Shown: in pieces, positions 1 through 6,714 of the stretch
Numbering within the stretch: position 1 is the stretch's first letter
Layout: the number at the start of each line of letters is the position of its first letter
Source: JABEVB01 sp049965775
Lineage (GTDB): Bacteria > Planctomycetota > Phycisphaerae > WQYP01
Direction: 5' to 3'
Length of the DNA stretch: 22,263 nucleotides
NCBI GenBank assembly: GCA_049965775.1
Contig: JBMFVX010000043.1
Coordinates: forward strand, 1 to 22,263
Position numbers and translations under genes: made by a program
The notes under the pieces: model-generated
Told to the model about the DNA's origin: nothing
Database searches by the model: none
What the model saw: the letters and a program-made list of their open reading frames with translations, nothing else

Positions 1-33
1 TCCATGACTTCCACGGCGACTGGAACTATACGA

Positions 34-987
34 TCACGCCACGTCAACCGTAGCGGTTATTTGTTTACGCGCCCTAAGCGCTTCTTTCTGGTAAAACTCA
101 TCCACAATGTACAGCCGATCGTCGGCGGCAAGAACCCCCACCAGAATGGCCATCGAATCGGTCCAGCCCCAGTCTATGCCGCCGCAGATGCGCACCGGCT
201 CGGCCGGCGGCATTTTGTCCAGCGGCACGGGGATAATGTGATCGGCAAAGGTTGGATAGACCGCTCCCTCGGCGGCGGCCCATATGCCTTCGAGCAGGCG
301 CTTGCGGCGCACGCCGGTAAGCCGCCCCAGCGTGGCGCGATAGGCCAGGCCGGCGGGCGTCCAACATTGGCGGGCGGCATCAAAAAAGAAGGGATTGTCC
401 TGATGCACCGACTCCAGAGGCGTCATAGAGCCGGCGGTGAGACGATGATGCAGCCAATGCGTCGGCGCACCGGGGTTGCAGTCGGCAATGGCCTGCTGAT
501 AAGGCATGACACCGTTGCGCAGGCGGGAGAGGATTTTTTCCCAGTCTTCAAGCTCTATTTCGGTGGCTTCAAACACGGCTGCAAGGTCAAACTCGGTGGA
601 CATGATGCGATCAGGATTATCCAGCCCGGCAATGACGAGTTCCGAACGGTTGGCCAGACGATATGACGTCCGGCGCGCCCGCCCGGCCCCGCGCATGGCC
701 GCATAGCCGGCGGGCAGCACTTTTTCTTCCAATGTGACGAGCACCGATTGGCTCATGCTGGCGCGGGTTTTGCGGGCGAGCAAGGCCCGCATGGCCGGGT
801 ATTTTTGCGCGCAGATAAAAATCTTTTCAAGCACGGCCCGCGTTTTGCCCGTCCCCGCAGGCCCAACCATCACGAGTTCGCGGTCTTTGCAGTACATGAG
901 ATGCCGAGCCGCGCCGAAAGGTTCGTAGGCGCGCTGCGTTTCGGCGATGTCGGCGGGTTTGCGCCGCATGCGGGGCACACGCTTCAC
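34..987 (-). CDS. Phage terminase large subunit, C-terminally truncated
   Basis: This is the ATPase motor subunit that would pump phage DNA into capsids. Visible motifs are a Walker A (VGPAGTGKT, residues 41-49), an acidic Walker B-like stretch (LAAVFEATEI, about 135-144), the ADCNPG coupling motif (168-173), and the start of the RNase H-like nuclease domain (GGIDWGWTDS, 269-278, with the first catalytic Asp at 272). The protein ends 45 residues later at a TGA, whereas large terminases usually run past 400 residues and carry two more acidic nuclease motifs. It is therefore a truncated, frameshifted or split terminase. The GTG start is favoured because GGAG lies five bases upstream and the start overlaps the stop of the small-subunit gene as GTGA. 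An ATG six codons further in is the alternative. ATPase identity is firm; cleavage activity is doubtful. Confidence 0.82.
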   Translation of the reverse strand: MKRVPRMRRKPADIAETQRAYEPFGAARHLMYCKDRELVMVGPAGTGKTRAVLEKIFICAQKYPAMRALLARKTRASMSQSVLVTLEEKVLPAGYAAMRGAGRARRTSYRLANRSELVIAGLDNPDRIMSTEFDLAAVFEATEIELEDWEKILSRLRNGVMPYQQAIADCNPGAPTHWLHHRLTAGSMTPLESVHQDNPFFFDAARQCWTPAGLAYRATLGRLTGVRRKRLLEGIWAAAEGAVYPTFADHIIPVPLDKMPPAEPVRICGGIDWGWTDSMAILVGVLAADDRLYIVDEFYQKEALRARKQITATVDVA

Positions 988-1334
988 ACCTGCTCCAGGT
1001 TAATGTTGATATACGCCTTGGGCGGGCTTTGATCGGCGGCGGTCTTGGCCGTGGCATTTTGTTTGAGGTAGTGCCGCCCCAACCACAGCAGCATGCGTTC
1101 GCTTGGCTCTTTGCCGCAGGCGCGATCCACCTGATGTGCCCGCAGGCGCAGCTTCAGCGCTGTGCGGCCGCGGGCCATTGCCGGCCCGCAGCGGCGTTTG
1201 AGCGCGGCAGGCGAAAGGCCCACATGGCAGGCGATTTCGCGATTGGCAGCGCCAATGCGGGCAAGACGCTCGACCTCGGCGGCAAGTTCTTCGCCGGCCA
1301 GCGCGCATTTAAGTTTGGTTGGTTTTGGCGACAT
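984..1334 (-). CDS. Probable phage terminase small subunit (HTH protein)
   Basis: This 116-residue protein lies directly upstream of the large terminase and overlaps it by four bases, the usual place for the small, DNA-recognising subunit. Residues 18-50 read like a helix-turn-helix: an acidic helix (ELAAEVERLARIGAANREIA) followed by CHVGLSPAALKRR. The second half is basic and helical, ending in a short hydrophobic tail (AYININLEQV). The ATG at 1334 has AGGAG about nine bases upstream and lies inside the end of the ABC/GNAT gene, a 26-bp overlap. The role is inferred from the neighbour and the HTH, because small terminases are poorly conserved. It could also be a different phage DNA-binding regulator. 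Confidence 0.68.
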   Translation of the reverse strand: MSPKPTKLKCALAGEELAAEVERLARIGAANREIACHVGLSPAALKRRCGPAMARGRTALKLRLRAHQVDRACGKEPSERMLLWLGRHYLKQNATAKTAADQSPPKAYININLEQV

Positions 1335-2496
1335 CGCGTGGCACTCCTGCCTTGCAACAACCCCTGCTCATTGGATGACGGTACACCAGCGAACACACCA
1401 TGCGCGTGTGACTGGCCGGAGCGGTGCGGCCGGCGATTCGCTGCCCGCGGCTGTACCGGGCACTATCAAGCCGCCAGCACGGGCTGGCAAGGCAGCTGCG
1501 AATCATCGCAGGGTGGCTTGTGACAAGGCTCAGACGGTGGCAATCGGGCAAGGCTCTTTCAATGTGTGCAACCGCATTCCGAAACTTTCCACCAATGCCG
1601 ATGCCCTGGTAGTCCGGCAAAACCACCAACCGGCCAAAACGCCGGTAGCCCTTGTATCCAATCACCGGCGATATGGCCGCAAACGCTGCCGCCTGCCCCG
1701 CCAATACGCCGGCATAGCACCGCACGACCGCCGGCAAATGATGGCTTAAATAGTGATAGCGCTTAAACATGGCCCAAAGCGACGGTTCACAGCGGCGAAG
1801 TTCAAGCTGCAGGGTGGGCCGCCGAAGCACCCCCCGTGTAAGCCGGCCATCGCTCATGTCGAGCACCCAATCGGGACAGAGCCATTCCAAAATATCGTAG
1901 TGGCAGGCCACAGCAACAAAACGCCGGGTGCCAACAAGCCCGCCCCGAATGGCTTTGGCCACGGCAGCCGAGCAAACTTTGGCCACGGTACGATCCACCA
2001 CGCTGGTGAACTCATCCATCACGGCCACGGCGGCGGGTGCGGACGGGGCGGCAGCCGGCTGCTGATGCAGCAGCAGCCGGGCCAAATCGCAGCGAAATTT
2101 TTCACCATTGGAAAGCATGTGGTAAGGCCGCAGCCACGCCGGCGGGCTGGAGAAGCCTACGGCGGTAAGCATGCGCGTAATTTCACGGATGGAACTTTCG
2201 CCGAACCCATCCACAATGGCCGCATCGCAGCTCCACGGACGGCTGGAAGCCTGCAGCACTGCGGCTCCAAACGCCGCGCGGGCCACCGTGGTTTTGCCGC
2301 TGCCGCTGGGGCCTACGATCAGACCGATTTGCCACGCCGGCTTGCCTGCGGCATCGCATTCATCAGCGGCGGGAATATCAACGCTGAAGCGTTCAGAGCG
2401 GCCTGCATCGGCCGGCAGGTCAAACATGCCGGCCACCTGCTCAACCTTAAAGCTGCGGGCAATGGCCGCCTCAACTACAACGTCAACACGCGGCAT
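1309..2496 (-). CDS. ABC-type ATPase fused to GNAT acetyltransferase-like domain
   Basis: Two domains sit in one 395-residue chain. Residues 55-220 form a soluble ABC ATPase: Walker A GPSGSGKTT (62-70), signature LSNGEKFR (128-135), Walker B AVAVMDEFTS (156-165), D-loop SVVDR (165-169) and switch His199. No membrane segments are present, so it is not a transporter. Residues 235-345 look like a GNAT fold, with the acyl-CoA loop LPDYQGIGIG (293-302) and a FKRYHYLSHH stretch (244-253) reminiscent of Mom-type DNA-modifying GNATs. The layout matches, from memory, COG2401 (ABC ATPase fused to a predicted acetyltransferase). The start at 2496 is chosen over an upstream in-frame ATG at 2556 because a GGAGGGG ribosome site precedes it; it overlaps the ParB gene by 22 bp. 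The substrate is unknown, and a role in phage DNA modification is inference. Confidence 0.85.
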   Translation of the reverse strand: MPRVDVVVEAAIARSFKVEQVAGMFDLPADAGRSERFSVDIPAADECDAAGKPAWQIGLIVGPSGSGKTTVARAAFGAAVLQASSRPWSCDAAIVDGFGESSIREITRMLTAVGFSSPPAWLRPYHMLSNGEKFRCDLARLLLHQQPAAAPSAPAAVAVMDEFTSVVDRTVAKVCSAAVAKAIRGGLVGTRRFVAVACHYDILEWLCPDWVLDMSDGRLTRGVLRRPTLQLELRRCEPSLWAMFKRYHYLSHHLPAVVRCYAGVLAGQAAAFAAISPVIGYKGYRRFGRLVVLPDYQGIGIGGKFRNAVAHIERALPDCHRLSLVTSHPAMIRSCLASPCWRLDSARYSRGQRIAGRTAPASHTRMVCSLVYRHPMSRGCCKAGVPRDVAKTNQT

Positions 2497-3065
2497 ACGC
2501 GCCCCTCCGCCCGCAGACGCGCAAAAAGTTGCTGTTGGTCGGCTTCGCTTTTGCATTCAACGGCAATTTCGTACACGTCGCGCAAATGCGACTCGGCCTC
2601 CGAATCGGCGGATGACAAGTCGCCAACGGCAGCGTCAGCAGTGTTGAGCCTGGCAAGCAACTCATCAAGCTCACCATCGGCAAAGCCCGCGGCCTGCTGC
2701 AATGGCCCATCGAGAGAGCGCACCTGCTGTGCCAGAGCATCGCCATCCCAGGCGGCAAGTTCGGCGGTGCGGTTGTCGGCAATGGCGTAGGCGACAGCAT
2801 CGGCCCCGGTCAGCGCGGTGCGAATGGCCTGTAGGTGCGTCCAGCCAAGTTGCCGGGCGGCTTCGAGCGTGCCGTTGCCGGCGCGCACCACATGGGCGGC
2901 GTCAATGACAATGGGCTTTTGCTGACCAAAGCGCTGGAGGCTGGCCTTGATGGCCTGAATGTTGCGCGGCGAATGTCGCCGCACATTGGCCGGATCCTGC
3001 GAGAGCAGGGCAATCGCAACGGTTTCGATAGGTGGCAAGGTATCCATGCACGCGCTTGTAGCCAT
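2475..3065 (-). CDS. ParB/Srx-fold nuclease-like domain protein
   Basis: Residues 12-105 carry the ParB N-terminal fold in its phage-type form: NVRRHSPRNIQAIKASLQRFG (27-47, split here only for reading), then QQKPIVID, then HVVRAGNGTLEAARQLGW (58-75), where GNG replaces the usual GERR box of plasmid ParB. Residues 160-196 form a small separate domain (YEIAVECKSEADQQQLFARL and GRVCRVLTL) seen in phage-like ParB proteins. No HTH of a true chromosome-partition ParB is visible. It heads the operon with the ABC/GNAT and terminase genes and lies just past the HU terminator, so it needs its own promoter, which I cannot identify. No good ribosome site precedes either possible start (3065 or 3047). 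Such proteins bind nucleotides or DNA; the role here is unknown. Confidence 0.82.
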   Translation of the reverse strand: MATSACMDTLPPIETVAIALLSQDPANVRRHSPRNIQAIKASLQRFGQQKPIVIDAAHVVRAGNGTLEAARQLGWTHLQAIRTALTGADAVAYAIADNRTAELAAWDGDALAQQVRSLDGPLQQAAGFADGELDELLARLNTADAAVGDLSSADSEAESHLRDVYEIAVECKSEADQQQLFARLRAEGRVCRVLTL

Positions 3066-3162
3066 ACTTGCGGCGGCAAGCGGCGGCCATTGGCAACGGA
3101 GTTGAACTACGGCGCTCGCTTGTGCGGTAGGTCATGGAGAACGAGGCTGGTTTTCTGGCAAT

Positions 3163-3207
3163 AAAAAAGGCATTCCAGAGGGCCGTAGTGGCGCCTGCTG
3201 GAATGCC
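3163..3207 (-). terminator. Rho-independent terminator of the HU gene
   Basis: On the minus strand a perfect 10-bp stem (GGCATTCCAG at 3198-3207, CTGGAATGCC at 3169-3178) encloses a 19-base loop and is followed at once by six T residues (3168-3163). It lies 63 bp past the HU stop codon and separates HU from the ParB-terminase operon, which reads in the same direction. Confidence 0.9.
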
Positions 3208-3270
3208 GGAATTTCTGAGAAACCTCGCCGCCAGGCTCAAGCGTATTACCTGAAACGGGCCGGGCAAAGG

Positions 3271-3576
3271 TTACTTGCTGCCGAGGATCGCATCCTTGGC
3301 GGCCTTGGCCACGCGGAACTTCACGACCCGCTTGGCCGGAATTTCGATGGCTTCGCCGGTGGCCGGGTTGCGGCCCATGCGCTTCTTGCGGTTCACCAGC
3401 ACCAGCTTGCCGAGGCCGGGAACGGTGAACTTGTTCTTGGCTTCCTTGTAGGCAAGAGCAGCGAGTGCGTCGAGCGCGGCGACGGCGTGCTTCTTGCTCA
3501 TCTCGGAACCGGTTTCTTTGCTGACGAGCTCGGCGAGCTTGGCAGCGGTCTGGGATTTGGTGAGGGACTTGGCCAT
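3271..3576 (-). CDS. HU family DNA-binding protein
   Basis: This 101-residue basic protein bends and compacts DNA as a dimer in the nucleoid. The family pattern is complete: an N-terminal two-helix body (MAKSLTKSQTAAKLAELVSK), the beta-saddle VPGLGKLVLVNRKKRMGRNP, and the arm with the DNA-intercalating proline in RNPATGEAIEIPAKRVVKFR, ending in the short helix AKDAILGSK. Length is close to the usual 90-100. The ATG at 3576 has a strong AGGAG eight bases upstream. It is monocistronic: a clear terminator follows, and the next gene upstream is 341 bp away. Whether it is the housekeeping HU or an accessory copy linked to the neighbouring phage-like genes cannot be told from this window. Confidence 0.95.
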   Translation of the reverse strand: MAKSLTKSQTAAKLAELVSKETGSEMSKKHAVAALDALAALAYKEAKNKFTVPGLGKLVLVNRKKRMGRNPATGEAIEIPAKRVVKFRVAKAAKDAILGSK

Positions 3577-3917
3577 GAATGTCTCCTTTTAACATGGCGG
3601 ACAGATTGCGAAGATTCGCCCGACGCTCCATGCCCGGGTTTTAGATACGACTCCCCGCAGTCAACGCCTTATAAAATAAGGCATTTTGCGGCGCTTGCAA
3701 CTCAAAACTGTTAAAAATGGCGGATTTGCGCCCGCTGCCGGTGCCGCCGCCATCCGCGCCCCTCGCGCCGCACGCTCAATTTTATACCCGCCATACGCCG
3801 CAAATCACGGCACATGAACACCAATTTTTCACAATAGCCATGCGGTAAATCGAATGATGACACAACAGCAAGCCGGCTATAATTCACGCGCTGGGACGCT
3901 GCTACTTGCCGCAGTCG
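3577..3917. other. Intergenic region upstream of the HU gene
   Basis: No believable gene lies here. It should contain the HU promoter. A perfect inverted repeat lies at 3666-3682, and a minus-strand TATAAA preceded by GCGGG lies at 3780-3790. No intrinsic terminator for the ATPase gene ending at 3918 is visible. Confidence 0.6.
3666..3682. promoter_or_regulatory. Inverted repeat upstream of HU, possible operator
   Basis: The sequence GCCTTATAAAATAAGGC has 7-bp arms around three A residues. It lies about 90 bp upstream of the HU start codon, inside an AT-rich stretch with a TTGCAA 16 bases upstream of TATTTT on the minus strand. A protein-binding site overlapping a promoter is plausible but untested. 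Confidence 0.4.
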
Positions 3918-5474
3918 CTACACGCCTAAACGTCGTTGCAACTCACGTTGAGCCTGACTGCCGACAGCAAGTAAAAATGCATCCAGCGGCAGCGTACCGA
4001 TGCCATCCGACGAGCGATCTGGCGGCAGCGATAAAGTATCGGGCGAGATTAGATAACACTTACCCGCAAACTCCGGGTGGCGCCGCAGAAAGGCGTGCAG
4101 TCCGGCCCGACTGTGATGGGCGGACGATCCAACCTCGAATGCCAGGGGCGCGGCCGGGTCTTCGTAGATGAAGTCAACTTCCAGCGCCTTGGCCCCTGCG
4201 CGGTCGCGCCAATAGCTGAGTCTGATCTGGCTCTGCTGGCTTAATGCGTACAGATGCGAGGCGGCCATATTCTCGATCAGCAAACCCATTTCCAAAAGGT
4301 CAGTATGTCGCCCAAGCCCCCGTTGCAGTGCAGCGCTGCGTACGGCACCGTCCACAAAATACAGCTTGCGACCACGTCGCTGGCGGGAAGTCTCACTGCC
4401 GGCATAATTGGCCAGAGTAAAGATTAAAAACGCACGTTCCAAATATGCGGTGTAGCGCTCAAAAGTCGCCTGCGACATATCGCCGAGTTGCTGACACAAC
4501 GAGGCCGGTGCTAGCACAGCAGTCATCTGACCGGCGAGACTATAGAGTACGCGTTCGAGCAAGCGCGGGTTATGCACGCCAAACGCCTGTGGTATATCTT
4601 TGTAAATGGCCCGTTCCACAGCGTCGCTGCGTAAGATACGCTGCGATTCAAGCAGCATTTCCTGTTCGGCGTCGGAATTTTCTGCGGCGGCGTCAAACAG
4701 CGACCGCTGCGATGGAGTTTCTTTAGCCAAAGCGAGCGATAATAATTCCGGGAACCCGCCGGCCAATTGCAGCGTGCGGCGAAGGCCGACCATTGAACCC
4801 AGCGCCCCTTCCGCCGAGGCAGCGGCGCGCAGCGTCGCCGCCAGAGTTGCCTCCGCTGAAAACATTGTGCCCGATCGCATACCTCGGGCGAGGGTAAAAA
4901 ACTCATACAACGAGTGAGGCAGCAGGTGCTGCTCCTCCCATCGGCCGATGCCGCTTTCGAGCGCACGGTTGCGCAGGGCCGCGGTAGCGCTCGACGTGGC
5001 GACAATTTTTACCGGCCAGCGGTCATCGTAAAATGTCTTGAGCCAGCCATCCCATCGGTCGGCGTAGGCCAACTCATCGAAAAACAAATAAGCCGGGTTT
5101 TTAGCGGATGCATTCGATAGCGCAATAACGCGCTGGACCAAAATGTCTAATCGCTGCTCGGCAAGCAAAGGATGGTCCAGTCTGAGCCACCAAACTCGAT
5201 TGGGCGATATGCCCTCTGAGATAATGCGCTGCACAGTTTGGTACATACAGGTGGTTTTGCCTACGCGGCGCGGCCCCAAGATTATTTCAAACCGGTGCGG
5301 CCGGTCATTCAGGAGTCGCCGCCACAGCACTTGGGCCAGCGGACGCTCGATATCGCGAGTAAGCGCAAGCGGCACCTTTCCGGTGGACGTCCATGGGCTT
5401 TGAGACGCAATAACTGCGTCGAGATCCTCCTCGCCGGACGTGGAACCCACCAGATTTTCCCGCTTAATTGCCAT
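3918..5474 (-). CDS. AAA ATPase with DUF4143-type C-terminal domain
   Basis: A 518-residue P-loop protein of the AAA_14/DUF4143 type, a widespread family of unknown role often placed in accessory regions. Walker A is GPRRVGKTT (67-75), Walker B YLFFDELAY (129-137), and a sensor-like VATSSATAALRN lies at 158-169. An all-helical middle follows. The C-terminal part contains LEVDFIYED and PLAFEVGSS, the places where this family has a PD-(D/E)XK-like core; the usual Lys of EVK is Gly here. No membrane segment is visible. The start at 5474 is chosen because a near-consensus promoter ends at 5481, placing transcription start on or beside this ATG; the ATG at 5480 is the alternative and would lie upstream of the predicted transcript. 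The neighbour across the divergent gap is an HNH nuclease. Confidence 0.85.
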   Translation of the reverse strand: MAIKRENLVGSTSGEEDLDAVIASQSPWTSTGKVPLALTRDIERPLAQVLWRRLLNDRPHRFEIILGPRRVGKTTCMYQTVQRIISEGISPNRVWWLRLDHPLLAEQRLDILVQRVIALSNASAKNPAYLFFDELAYADRWDGWLKTFYDDRWPVKIVATSSATAALRNRALESGIGRWEEQHLLPHSLYEFFTLARGMRSGTMFSAEATLAATLRAAASAEGALGSMVGLRRTLQLAGGFPELLSLALAKETPSQRSLFDAAAENSDAEQEMLLESQRILRSDAVERAIYKDIPQAFGVHNPRLLERVLYSLAGQMTAVLAPASLCQQLGDMSQATFERYTAYLERAFLIFTLANYAGSETSRQRRGRKLYFVDGAVRSAALQRGLGRHTDLLEMGLLIENMAASHLYALSQQSQIRLSYWRDRAGAKALEVDFIYEDPAAPLAFEVGSSAHHSRAGLHAFLRRHPEFAGKCYLISPDTLSLPPDRSSDGIGTLPLDAFLLAVGSQAQRELQRRLGV

Positions 5475-5480
5475 CAACAT

Positions 5481-5508
5481 ATTATAGAATTGACGTCTAA
5501 TTTGTCAA
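5481..5508 (-). promoter_or_regulatory. Consensus sigma-70-type promoter abutting the ATPase start
   Basis: On the minus strand TTGACA (5508-5503) and TATAAT (5486-5481) are both perfect matches, separated by 16 bp. Transcription would begin about seven bases on, near 5474, where an in-frame ATG stands. ATTGAC and GTCAAT form an inverted repeat across the -35 box and spacer, so an operator may overlap. Confidence 0.8.
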
Positions 5509-5533
5509 TAAGCATCAAGTAAAGACGCTTATT
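5507..5533. repeat. Inverted repeat between divergent genes
   Basis: AATAAGC (5507-5513) and GCTTATT (5527-5533) are perfect 7-bp arms separated by 13 bp. It overlaps the -35 edge of the ATPase promoter and could be a regulator site. Confidence 0.4.
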
Positions 5534-5895
5534 CAAATATTAAGCATCTTTTTCTTACATAGATGATGGTTAAATGGGCGAGGAAGCGATCACCAAATTT
5601 CCCTGCCTTCAATACGCGCGATACTGCTTGATGATACGCGTTATGCATCTTAGGCTTCTCAAAACATCTCGGAGGTCTGTCAATCTATATCAGGATGGGA
5701 CAGATGCCACTTGTGTCTATTTGCCTACTTTGGAACTTGCCTATTTATGGGATATTGCGCATGGTTACAATCTCCTTACGCGGACCACGCCATCGCCAAC
5801 GGCGTAAGCTCCTGAGAATAGAGCCTTGCTTGGGTCTGTCGCTGAGTTTTTGAAGGTCGGCCCCTTAATATTTTGTTACCGGGGAGCAAATTACT
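5534..5895. other. AT-rich gap upstream of the HNH nuclease
   Basis: A 77-codon open frame (5574-5807, plus) has no ribosome site and no recognisable motif. I do not count it as a gene, though it could be a remnant. The HNH gene's ribosome site GGGGAG is at 5881-5886. Base composition is AT-richer than the flanks, consistent with acquired DNA. Confidence 0.5.
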
Positions 5896-6615
5896 ATGAA
5901 GTCACCAATGACTTGGACCCAAGCCGTGTTGAAGGCCTTGCATGCGTATTGCAGCAGAAATCATACGCGGCTAATTAATCGCCAGGGCTTGCTGCATGAG
6001 CAACGTGAGCAAATGGTCACTGATACAAACAGTTCGGGTGCAACGCCAGACCAGACCGTCAGCCGCGTGCTCCAAGAACTTCGTGATGAAGGACGGATCG
6101 AATTTTTGACTGATGGCAGGTATTTGCTGTTGGACGACAAAATCCCTGCCGAGGCGGAAGATTTGCCGGATGAAGCCCTCGATACCGCCCTGCTCCGAAA
6201 TAAATTGACGTTTGGGGAAATATCCACCGGTGAGGAAGTGCAATTGACCAGACACAGGCGCGGCCAGGCGCGGCTCAGGCAATTCGTATTGGCAAATTAT
6301 TCGCAGCAGTGTGCCTTTTGTGACATCAGCGATGGAGCACTTTTGGTAACGGCCCACATTGCTCGCTGGGCCGACGAGCCCGCGGCGCGAGGGGACACGC
6401 ATAACGTCATTTGTATGTGCCGCATACACGACGCTTTATTTGAGAATGCCTATTTCAGCATGACCGACAAGCTTGACATAATCCACAAAGCGACACATTT
6501 TGAACCGATTGCCACCATCCTCAATCGCTTTACCAGATTCCATTCACCAAAACAAAGCCCGCCCGCAGCCGATTTTCTTAGAAAACACCGCAGGCGATGC
6601 GGTTTTGAGCCTTGA
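5896..6615 (+). CDS. Winged-helix HNH endonuclease, restriction-like
   Basis: A 239-residue protein in two parts. Residues 5-80 look like a winged helix of the DpnI/Dam-replacing type: RQGLL, then GATPDQTVSRVLQELRDEGR (48-67) and the wing IEFLTDGRYLLL (68-79). Residues 125-190 are an HNH nuclease: CAFC (139-142), the catalytic-type His in VTAHIARW (151-158), Asn170 in DTHNVICMC, and His178 in RIHDALF. HNH proteins of this build are often modification-sensitive or orphan restriction enzymes. No methyltransferase is visible nearby, so it may be solitary, modification-dependent or a remnant of an R-M locus. The start is supported by GGGGAG nine bases upstream; an ATG four codons in is less well placed. 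It diverges from the ATPase gene and converges on leuC. Confidence 0.83.
   Translation: MKSPMTWTQAVLKALHAYCSRNHTRLINRQGLLHEQREQMVTDTNSSGATPDQTVSRVLQELRDEGRIEFLTDGRYLLLDDKIPAEAEDLPDEALDTALLRNKLTFGEISTGEEVQLTRHRRGQARLRQFVLANYSQQCAFCDISDGALLVTAHIARWADEPAARGDTHNVICMCRIHDALFENAYFSMTDKLDIIHKATHFEPIATILNRFTRFHSPKQSPPAADFLRKHRRRCGFEP
6582..6606. terminator. Weak bidirectional terminator-like hairpin
   Basis: AAAACACCGC and GCGGTTTT can pair around a seven-base loop, with a T run on either strand. It overlaps the last codons of the HNH gene and lies about 110 bp past the leuC stop, at a convergent junction where a shared terminator is expected. The stem is short. Confidence 0.35.
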
Positions 6616-6714
6616 AGTGGCCGTGCGCGTTTCGCGTCTGTGCCCCAAGTCGTTTATTGGGTGGGCTGCGGACATCTCCCAACGCACACACGTTCCGATA
6701 CGGCGCCGCCTACT

